Below are positions 14,430 through 19,423 of a stretch of DNA of 19,423 nt, in pieces. Location: contig DBTL01000036.1 in NCBI GenBank assembly GCA_002307035.1, positions 1 through 19,423 on the forward strand. Reading direction: 5' to 3'. The notes beneath the pieces are model-generated. The model saw only the letters and a list, made by a program, of their open reading frames with translations, was not told where the DNA came from and searched no databases. A program made the position numbers and the translations under genes. This stretch comes from Bacteroides sp. UBA1317 (GTDB lineage: Bacteria; Bacteroidota; Bacteroidia; Bacteroidales; Bacteroidaceae). How positions within the stretch are numbered: position 1 is the first letter of the stretch; every line of letters starts with the position of its first letter.

Positions 14430-15554
14430 CTATTCGGAAGCACCGATAATGAAGTCGACATAGACGGGGAGGTGATCACTAAAACCGCCTTGATACCTTA
14501 TTCCATTATACGTTCTGAAAGGTTGTTCTCTGCCATATTTCTCATCCTCTATGAGTAGAAAAGGAAGTCGGGCCACATGCGCTTTTGTTTCGTTTGTATA
14601 AAAGTGGTTATCTGGAGTAAGAAATGTGCCTGAAACAATGAGCTGATCGAGCAAATTCCATTCTTCCTTATATTTATACGAACCAAAGTTACGATCTTTA
14701 GCTTTGCTGGCCAACAAGTTATATAAATGATGAGGCTCAGGATGATTAGGAGGAGCAACCGCTCCGAGCACTTCGGATATTGATTTGTTTTCCGGATAAT
14801 CATTGAAGTCACCCATTATTACGACTTTAGGAGAGTTTCGAACAAGAAACAAACTATCTACAGCAGCTTTTATTCTTTCGGCTACACAGACACGGTTTGG
14901 TTCAGACGCTTTCTGGCCACCTAAACGAGAGGGAAGATGGACGACAAAAACATCCAACGTGTCGTTGTTGATAATTCGTCCGGTGACGTGAAGAATATCC
15001 CGTGTGGGATACGAATGTTCGCCCGGAAGAGAAATACGAAGTGATTCACAACTTAATAACTTAAAACTCCCGCGTTGATAGAGGAGCGCTACATCAATGC
15101 CACGCTTGTCCGGAGAGTTGGTCATTACGTATTGATAATCCTCCTTCTTTAGCGGAGAATAGAGGGTAAGGTCACGTAATACACTATCATTTTCAACCTC
15201 GCATAAGCCAACGAGTACGGGAGGAACCCATTCGCCAACCGCAGTGATAGTACGAGCCACATTGGCTAATTTTTTTTTATATCGTCCGTAACTCCAATTG
15301 CGCATGGAGGTTGGCAGAAATTCCAGATCATTCTTCAATGTATCATGCTTGCAATCGAAAAGGTTTTCTACATTCCAGAACATCAGGCGAAACGGTGTAC
15401 TTTCTTGCGCTTTTAGGTTTGCTGCAATGAGCAGAAGAAAGACGAAAAAGATCAGTGTTCGTTTGCAGGAGTTTCTCCAACCGGTGAAACAAAATAGTGT
15501 TAATCGGTCTATTAGCGGTGGGTTGCAGCAAATTGCTTTGGATGAAAAAATCAT
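14430..15554 (-). CDS. Endonuclease/exonuclease/phosphatase-fold hydrolase, probably exported
   Basis: A metal-dependent hydrolase of the EEP (DNase I/AP endonuclease/sphingomyelinase) fold, 374 residues from the ATG at 15554. Motifs appear in order: MFWNVENLFD (N61, E63), LCEVEND, a VVHLPSRLGG segment, GDFNDYPEN and the C-terminal SDHLPVYVDF. Family members cleave nucleic acids, phosphoinositides or sphingolipids; the substrate here is unknown. A hydrophobic stretch TLIFFVFLLLIAANLKAQ (about 33-50) looks like a signal peptide but sits after roughly 30 extra residues with three Cys, with no ATG nearer. An upstream TTG at 15569 is in frame but less likely. The start is thus uncertain: a late non-ATG start or an upstream frameshift are alternatives. 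It stands alone, converging on the GH28 gene. Confidence 0.8.
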   Translation of the reverse strand: MIFSSKAICCNPPLIDRLTLFCFTGWRNSCKRTLIFFVFLLLIAANLKAQESTPFRLMFWNVENLFDCKHDTLKNDLEFLPTSMRNWSYGRYKKKLANVARTITAVGEWVPPVLVGLCEVENDSVLRDLTLYSPLKKEDYQYVMTNSPDKRGIDVALLYQRGSFKLLSCESLRISLPGEHSYPTRDILHVTGRIINNDTLDVFVVHLPSRLGGQKASEPNRVCVAERIKAAVDSLFLVRNSPKVVIMGDFNDYPENKSISEVLGAVAPPNHPEPHHLYNLLASKAKDRNFGSYKYKEEWNLLDQLIVSGTFLTPDNHFYTNETKAHVARLPFLLIEDEKYGREQPFRTYNGIRYQGGFSDHLPVYVDFIIGASE

Positions 15555-15605
15555 GTGGTAGTGCGGCAATTAGTTAGTTTTGGGTCTAGAATGAAAACGA
15601 CAAAG

Positions 15606-15650
15606 AATAAGGGTTATCGAGAAAACCGAAGTTTTTGATAACCCTTATTT
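15606..15650 (-). terminator. Strong hairpin terminator after pepD
   Basis: AATAAGGGTTATC (15606-15618) pairs perfectly with GATAACCCTTATT (15637-15649); an inner stem of five pairs plus one wobble (15621-15626 / 15631-15636) closes on a CGAA tetraloop. It lies just beyond the pepD stop on the minus strand. Confidence 0.75.
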
Positions 15651-15678
15651 TTATTTGTATAATCGTGTTGTCGATTGA

Positions 15679-17139
15679 TTACTTTTTTTCAGGAATGTTA
15701 GCCAGTACATCAAGCAGATGTTTCCAGAATTTGTCGACAGAAGGAATATGCATTCTCTCGTCGGGAGAGTGAACACCTGTGAGTGTGGGGCCGAACGAAA
15801 TCATATCCAATGACGGATATTTATCGAGGAACAAGCCGCATTCCAAACCTGCGTGTATCGCTTTCACTTTAGCTTCCACTCCAAACAGACGTTTATAAGA
15901 AGCTGCTGTAACTTCCAGTATTTCAGAATGTGGATTCGGCTTCCAACCCGGATATCCCTCACCAAATGAAACATTGGCTCCTCCGAGTTCAAAAGCGGCA
16001 CGCACAGTGTTTGCCATATCATTGCGGGCAGAAAGAATGGAACTGCGTTGGCTGGTTGCTATCCTTATCACATTTCCCTCTTGCATCTTCACTGAGGCTA
16101 AGTTGGTGGATGTTTCTACCAACCCTGGGATGTCCTGGCTCATGGCGAATACTCCGTGTGGAGTGGCGTATAGCGTCTTCAAAAGACGAGAAGTGGTGTC
16201 TTTGTCAATCGCAGTCGTACGTGGAGTCTCTGATTGTAAAACTAATTTCAAATTAGGTTCAGTGACTGATAACTCGTTTTCTAATTCTGCAGAGAATATA
16301 TTGAGATCTACTCTGACTAACTCCTTCGCATCGTGAGGTACAGCGCAGATGGCGTATGCTTCACGGGGAATCGCATTGTGCAGATTGCCTCCATTTATTT
16401 CGCTGAGATATAGATCGTATTTTTGGGCCGTTTGGCTGAGGAATCTATTTAGTATTTTATTGGCATTACCTCTTCCGAGATGAATATCACCTCCCGAGTG
16501 TCCGCCTTTTAATCCTTTTACTTCTACTTTGAAGAAGAAATAACCTTCGGGTACAGTTACCTCTTTGTAGTGAAATTCACCAATTGAACCTATACCGCCG
16601 GCACAGCCAATGAAAAGTTCGCCTTCATCTTCAGAATCAAGATTGAGCAATATATCACCGCTTAGAAATCCCTCTTTCAGTGCAAAAGCACCTGTCAACC
16701 CAGTCTCTTCATCTACAGTGAACAAGCATTCAAGCGGACCATGCTCTATATCGTTAGCAGCCAGAATCGCTAGTTCGGTAGCAACTCCTATTCCATTATC
16801 AGCGCCAAGAGTCGTACCTTTCGCCTTTAACCATTCGCCGTCAATCTCTGTTTCAATCGGGTCCGTAAGGAAGTTGTGCGTCACATCATTGTTTTTCTCG
16901 CATACCATATCTACATGCGATTGCAACACTACAGTCTTTAAATGTTCCTTGCCTCTAGTCGCAGGTTTCTTTATTAGTATATTGCCACACTCATCTTTGA
17001 GAATGTCCAGTTTATGCTCTTTTGCGAATGCCTCTAGAAAGGCAATAATCTTTTCTTCCTTTTTAGAAGGACGAGGCACTTTACATATCTCATTGAAATA
17101 GTGAAATACAGCAGTTGGTTTTAATTCAGATAATTCCAT
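15679..17139 (-). CDS. pepD: Aminoacyl-histidine dipeptidase (PepD, M20C)
   Basis: A 486-residue cytoplasmic zinc peptidase that hydrolyses Xaa-His dipeptides such as carnosine, plus other dipeptides. Metal and catalytic residues of family M20C are visible: H75 and D77 (SHVDMVC), bridging D114 (GADNGIG), catalytic E144 and metal E145 (DEETG), D168 (NLDSEDEG), and H457 (GVHSPDERMH). Their spacing follows that of Vibrio PepD closely. The lid domain contains GGHSGGDIHLGRGNA, and HAGLECG (H429, E433) is typical. Length equals the family norm. The start at 17139 gives the expected MELSELKP opening. It is transcribed alone, with a terminator downstream, and faces the small membrane-protein gene across a 242-base divergent promoter region. 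Confidence 0.95.
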   Translation of the reverse strand: MELSELKPTAVFHYFNEICKVPRPSKKEEKIIAFLEAFAKEHKLDILKDECGNILIKKPATRGKEHLKTVVLQSHVDMVCEKNNDVTHNFLTDPIETEIDGEWLKAKGTTLGADNGIGVATELAILAANDIEHGPLECLFTVDEETGLTGAFALKEGFLSGDILLNLDSEDEGELFIGCAGGIGSIGEFHYKEVTVPEGYFFFKVEVKGLKGGHSGGDIHLGRGNANKILNRFLSQTAQKYDLYLSEINGGNLHNAIPREAYAICAVPHDAKELVRVDLNIFSAELENELSVTEPNLKLVLQSETPRTTAIDKDTTSRLLKTLYATPHGVFAMSQDIPGLVETSTNLASVKMQEGNVIRIATSQRSSILSARNDMANTVRAAFELGGANVSFGEGYPGWKPNPHSEILEVTAASYKRLFGVEAKVKAIHAGLECGLFLDKYPSLDMISFGPTLTGVHSPDERMHIPSVDKFWKHLLDVLANIPEKK

Positions 17140-17167
17140 GTTTCTTGTTTTATGAATTCATAATTGA

Positions 17168-17260
17168 GGTTAAAATATAGTTATTCTTTTTTTGCTTGCT
17201 TTTCCTCTTTATTCAGGAGCTATTCTGCCGCAAAAGTTTAGTTTCTTGTATATTTTAACC
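17168..17260. repeat. Perfect 12-bp inverted repeat in the divergent promoter region
   Basis: GGTTAAAATATA (17168-17179) and TATATTTTAACC (17249-17260) are exact inverted copies 69 bases apart. A shorter relative GGTTAAATA lies at 17277-17285. They flank the space between pepD and the small membrane-protein gene and could be protein-binding sites; AT-richness makes chance possible. Confidence 0.4.
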
Positions 17261-17353
17261 GTTTATTGCTAAATATGGTTAAATAGGCTCTTTGGGAATA
17301 AACCCTTTTCTTTTTTTTATCCAAAAAAAGAGGGCATAGTCCATACAAAACTC

Positions 17354-17361
17354 TATATTTG
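17354..17361 (+). promoter_or_regulatory. -7 element for the small membrane protein / OmpH-like pair
   Basis: TATATTTG matches TAnnTTTG exactly and lies 20 bases before the start codon at 17382. No clear -33 TTTG is present. Confidence 0.55.
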
Positions 17362-17381
17362 CATCCACAAAATTAGTAGAA

Positions 17382-17615
17382 ATGCTCAATACAATACTGA
17401 TAACTCTGTTAATAGTTGCTATTTGTCTCGGATTATTAGGCCTAAAGGTCTTTTTTGTAAGAGGAGGTAAGTTCCCTAACGGGCACGTAAGTGGAAATCA
17501 GGTTTTAAAAGAAAAAGGAATCAGTTGCGCTCAGTCTCAAGATCGGGAAGCGCGTAATAAACCACGATTTTCTTTCCGTGACGTTGAGCGAACCTTGAAT
17601 GATGGTATGAATTAA
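17382..17615 (+). CDS. Small single-pass membrane protein, conserved-hypothetical type
   Basis: A 77-residue protein with one N-terminal membrane helix (about 3-26, LNTILITLLIVAICLGLLGL) followed by VFFVRGGKFPNGHVSGNQ and a basic soluble tail containing GISCAQSQDREAR. The mix of a clean membrane helix and a charged, ordered-looking tail suggests a genuine gene; I believe a protein of this type recurs in Bacteroidales but cannot name it. One Cys (in ISCAQ) is conserved-looking. It has its own -7 element and lies 27 bases before the OmpH-like gene, so the two are likely co-transcribed. Function unknown; an envelope role is suggested by its neighbour. Confidence 0.75.
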   Translation: MLNTILITLLIVAICLGLLGLKVFFVRGGKFPNGHVSGNQVLKEKGISCAQSQDREARNKPRFSFRDVERTLNDGMN

Positions 17616-17642
17616 TTATTTTAAAACTATATTTTATAAGTT

Positions 17643-18245
17643 ATGAAGAGAACAAACCACTTCGTCAGCGGAATTGTGGCTATTGCAGTCATCGTTTTAT
17701 TTGCGCAATGTTCAGGTAAAGCAGAAAATAAGGCACCAGAGGCTTCCAATGGGGTAATAGGCACATCAAACATGAAAATAGCTTATGTTGAAATAGATAC
17801 CTTGCTTACTCAATATAATTTTTGGAATGATTTAAACGAAGCAATGATGAAGAAAGAGGAGAACATACGTGCTACTCTGAATCAGAAAGCTCGCGAATTG
17901 GATGCTGAGGCTCAGGATTTTCAACGTAAACTGCAGAATAACGCTTTTGTTAGCCGCGACAGAGCGGAACAAGAACACGCCCGCATAACTAAAAAGCAAC
18001 AGGATTTGCAAGAATTGCAAACCCGATTGTCAAATGAGCTGGCTGCCGAAAACCAAAAGAATAGTTTGCAACTTCGTGATTCAATCAATTCTTTTTTGAA
18101 GAAGTATAATAAGACAAAAGGATATAGTATGATCATCAGCAATACCGGTTTTGACAATCTTCTATATGCTGATAGTGCTTATAATATTACGAAAGAAATA
18201 GTAGAAGGTTTGAATGCAAGATATACTCCTGCTTCAAAGAAATAA
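17643..18245 (+). CDS. OmpH/Skp-family envelope protein with N-terminal membrane signal
   Basis: A 200-residue protein with an N-terminal hydrophobic segment (about 8-21) and an OmpH/Skp domain starting NMKIAYVEIDTLLTQYNFW (near residue 42), then a long coiled coil rich in Lys, Glu and Gln (about 62-155) and a beta end segment YSMIISNTGFDNLLYADSAYNIT. Skp is a periplasmic trimeric chaperone that holds unfolded outer-membrane proteins between Sec and BAM. Cys23 follows the hydrophobic run, but -1 is Gln, which is poor for a lipobox, so a lipoprotein, a cleaved signal or a membrane anchor are all possible. It follows the 77-residue membrane protein by 27 bases and ends at a strong shared terminator. 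Confidence 0.82.
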   Translation: MKRTNHFVSGIVAIAVIVLFAQCSGKAENKAPEASNGVIGTSNMKIAYVEIDTLLTQYNFWNDLNEAMMKKEENIRATLNQKARELDAEAQDFQRKLQNNAFVSRDRAEQEHARITKKQQDLQELQTRLSNELAAENQKNSLQLRDSINSFLKKYNKTKGYSMIISNTGFDNLLYADSAYNITKEIVEGLNARYTPASKK

Positions 18246-18268
18246 ATTAGAAGTGTTCTATTAGAACT

Positions 18269-18308
18269 AAAAAAGTAGCAGTGAGGATTTCTTTACTGCT
18301 ACTTTTTT
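18269..18308. terminator. Bidirectional rho-independent terminator
   Basis: Perfect 14-bp stem AAAAAAGTAGCAGT (18269-18282) / ACTGCTACTTTTTT (18295-18308) with a 12-base loop. A and T runs at the two ends make it work on both strands, for the OmpH-like gene and for the convergent gene ending at 18322. Confidence 0.9.
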
Positions 18309-18321
18309 ATAGTAAAAGGTT

Positions 18322-18663
18322 TTAATTCTTATCTCTCTCTTCCAATTGCGGAATACGGAACGAAGTATAAAGTTCCAGCACTGCCGCAATGCTCAGACAA
18401 GCTATCCACTCATTGCCGTGAGTTGTAAACATGAAAGCTCCTGCCATCACTAGCAGGAGAGCTCCTAATATCTGTTGACGTCTGAGGCGTTTGATGTTTT
18501 TGTTTATTCCTTCATACGGAGTGTTTACTTGCGCTAAAGCAACAAATCCTGCGCCGATGGTATAAATGTAAGGAGCCGGAGGCCATTTGGATATAAATAA
18601 AACAGCTCCTGCAAGTAGCAGCAAGGCTCCTGCAGCGAAAAGTACGGGAATTAGTTTCTTCAT
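18322..18663 (-). CDS. Small four-helix membrane protein of unknown function
   Basis: A 113-residue protein with about four membrane helices (near 4-24, 32-47, 64-80 and 84-100) split by a basic loop NKNIKRLRRQQ (54-64), and a charged C-terminal tail PQLEERDKN. No enzyme motif is seen. Its ATG overlaps the stop of the FtsB/DivIC-like gene by four bases (ATGA), so translation of the two is probably coupled. That arrangement hints at a part in the cell envelope or division, but this is inference from position only. Confidence 0.78.
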   Translation of the reverse strand: MKKLIPVLFAAGALLLLAGAVLFISKWPPAPYIYTIGAGFVALAQVNTPYEGINKNIKRLRRQQILGALLLVMAGAFMFTTHGNEWIACLSIAAVLELYTSFRIPQLEERDKN

Positions 18664-18971
18664 TTTTTGTCTTCTTCTTCTTCAAATACGTAAATATCTT
18701 CGTTCGGTTTCTTCATCAAGTACTTTTCACGGGCTATCTTCTCAATAGCTTCCGGTTTGGTGGTAAGTTCGTTCAGGCGTTTAGTGCTTTCCTCATATTC
18801 AGAGCGGTATCCGTTGATTTCTTCTTGTAAGCGGTTGATCTCTCGCGCATAACCGATGCGACGCACCATACTGTTTTCATCAAGAAAGCCGATGATGATA
18901 GCAAATACGAGTGTGGTTATACTGTATTTATGCCTTCGTATGAAATTCCAGATTGATAATAATTTGTCCAT
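18660..18971 (-). CDS. FtsB/DivIC-like septum formation initiator protein
   Basis: A 103-residue bitopic protein: short basic cytoplasmic start, one membrane helix (about 17-30, YSITTLVFAIIIGF), then a coiled coil (about 41-75, REINRLQEEINGYRSEYEES) and the FtsB-family end segment KPEAIEKIAREKYLMKKPNEDIYVF, with the typical ARE-Y-M-K-E pattern. FtsB/DivIC joins FtsL and FtsQ/DivIB to activate septal cell-wall synthesis. Size fits the family. It is the first gene of a two-gene unit with the four-helix membrane protein, overlapping it by four bases, and is divergent from dnaX; a TATCTTTG -7 element lies upstream on the minus strand. Confidence 0.88.
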   Translation of the reverse strand: MDKLLSIWNFIRRHKYSITTLVFAIIIGFLDENSMVRRIGYAREINRLQEEINGYRSEYEESTKRLNELTTKPEAIEKIAREKYLMKKPNEDIYVFEEEEDKK

Positions 18972-19015
18972 GATTGTTTATGACGAGTTACGGATAAAAA
19001 CCCCAATTGATTATG

Positions 19016-19023
19016 CAAAGATA
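19016..19023 (-). promoter_or_regulatory. -7 element for the FtsB/DivIC-like gene
   Basis: Read on the minus strand this is TATCTTTG, an exact TAnnTTTG match, 44 bases before the start codon. No clear -33 TTTG is seen. Confidence 0.5.
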
Positions 19024-19066
19024 AAACTTCTAACTTAAAACTTATCTCATAAGACTTTTTTTTGTG

Positions 19067-19074
19067 TACATTTG
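19067..19074 (+). promoter_or_regulatory. -7 element for dnaX
   Basis: TACATTTG matches TAnnTTTG exactly, 29 bases before the dnaX start. It is arranged divergently with the minus-strand element at 19016-19023. No clear -33 TTTG is seen. Confidence 0.55.
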
Positions 19075-19103
19075 CAGAAACAGAAAATAGAGAATCTCGG
19101 ATT

Positions 19104-19423
19104 ATGGAGAACTATATCGTATCGGCCCGCAAATATCGTCCGTCTACGTTCGAATCTGTAGTAGGGCAGGAAGCTCTTACTACGACACTTAAAAATGCCA
19201 TTGCTACTCATAAACTGGCTCATGCTTACTTGTTTTGTGGCCCCCGTGGAGTGGGAAAAACCACCTGTGCGCGTATCTTTGCCAAGACAATCAACTGTAT
19301 GCATCTTTCTGCCGGTGGAGAGGCTTGTAATGAATGTGAATCGTGCGTGGCATTCAATGAACAACGATCTTATAATATACATGAGCTTGATGCCGCATCC
19401 AACAATTCGGTGGATGACATCCG
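19104..19423 (+). CDS. dnaX: DNA polymerase III subunit gamma/tau (3' truncated by window edge)
   Basis: ATG at 19104 opens a frame that runs off the window; 106 residues are visible. It starts MENYIVSARKYRPSTFESVV, the usual DnaX opening (ARKYRP, F..VVGQE), followed by HAYLFCGPRGVGKTT with the Walker A motif (46-54) and the four-Cys zinc module C65, C75, C78, C81. ELDAASNNSVDDIR at the edge is the Walker-B-adjacent DnaX segment. The protein is the AAA+ motor of the replicative clamp loader. The coding frame has no stop before the edge. It has a -7 element at 19067 and is divergent from the FtsB/DivIC-like gene. Confidence 0.95.
   Translation, partial: MENYIVSARKYRPSTFESVVGQEALTTTLKNAIATHKLAHAYLFCGPRGVGKTTCARIFAKTINCMHLSAGGEACNECESCVAFNEQRSYNIHELDAASNNSVDDI

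Noticed and set aside
14279..14479. 66-residue minus-strand frame
   Set aside because: It lies across the long hairpin and the 3' end of the EEP-fold gene in another frame; it is a shadow.
16610..17101. 163-residue plus-strand frame
   Set aside because: It is antisense to pepD, whose motifs are complete; the Ser-rich product is typical of a shadow frame.
17297..17334. Terminator-like pairing of T-run and A-run (CTTTTTTT / AAAAAAAG)
   Set aside because: It has no GC stem and no T-run after it on either strand, and lies directly upstream of a promoter element; simple sequence composition explains it.

Overview
The window looks like chromosome of a Bacteroidales bacterium, most likely Bacteroides. 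The reasons are the Bacteroides-type -7 promoter element (TAnnTTTG) in front of several genes, an exported GH92 alpha-mannosidase beside a GH28 enzyme, an M20C aminoacyl-histidine dipeptidase, and moderate GC content. Protein identities are read from motifs by eye; no database search was possible.

Layout. 1-903: 3' part of a 2-oxoacid dehydrogenase E1 beta region, then a long-chain flavodoxin (942-1457) with a degenerate phosphate loop and a strong terminator. 1573-2637: AlkZ-like DNA glycosylase family protein, followed by a hairpin built from CGTGCACG palindromes. 2907-3836: EamA/DMT transporter. 4013-6995: two-gene operon of a MarR-type regulator and a P-type ATPase with a PEEFP motif, behind an 18-bp palindrome that looks like the MarR operator. 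7123-7950 (minus): Fpg/Nei-like protein without the catalytic N-terminal proline. 8051-8164: possible 37-residue small protein. 8195-8851: short transaldolase. 8990-9934: exported metallophosphoesterase. 10184-14088: exported GH92 + GH28 operon. 14089-14429: non-coding stretch with two arrays of palindromes spaced exactly 22 bp. 14430-15554 (minus): exported endonuclease/exonuclease/phosphatase-fold hydrolase. 15679-17139 (minus): PepD dipeptidase. 17382-18245: small membrane protein, then an OmpH/Skp-like envelope protein. 18322-18971 (minus): four-helix membrane protein overlapped by an FtsB/DivIC-like gene. 19104 to the edge: dnaX.

Most of this is ordinary housekeeping and accessory metabolism. 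Three things stand out. First, the MarR protein carries Glu/Cys/His residues placed much like the zinc sites of streptococcal AdcR, and its ATPase partner lacks the SERCA-type calcium ligands in M5, suggesting a metal-responsive efflux unit. Second, at two loci over 11 kb apart an 8-bp palindrome recurs at exactly 22-bp spacing with unrelated sequence between copies, and a third array with a different palindrome has the same period. Third, several enzymes keep a known fold but lack canonical residues (Fpg-like protein, flavodoxin, GH28). No CRISPR array, insertion sequence, rRNA or tRNA was seen.
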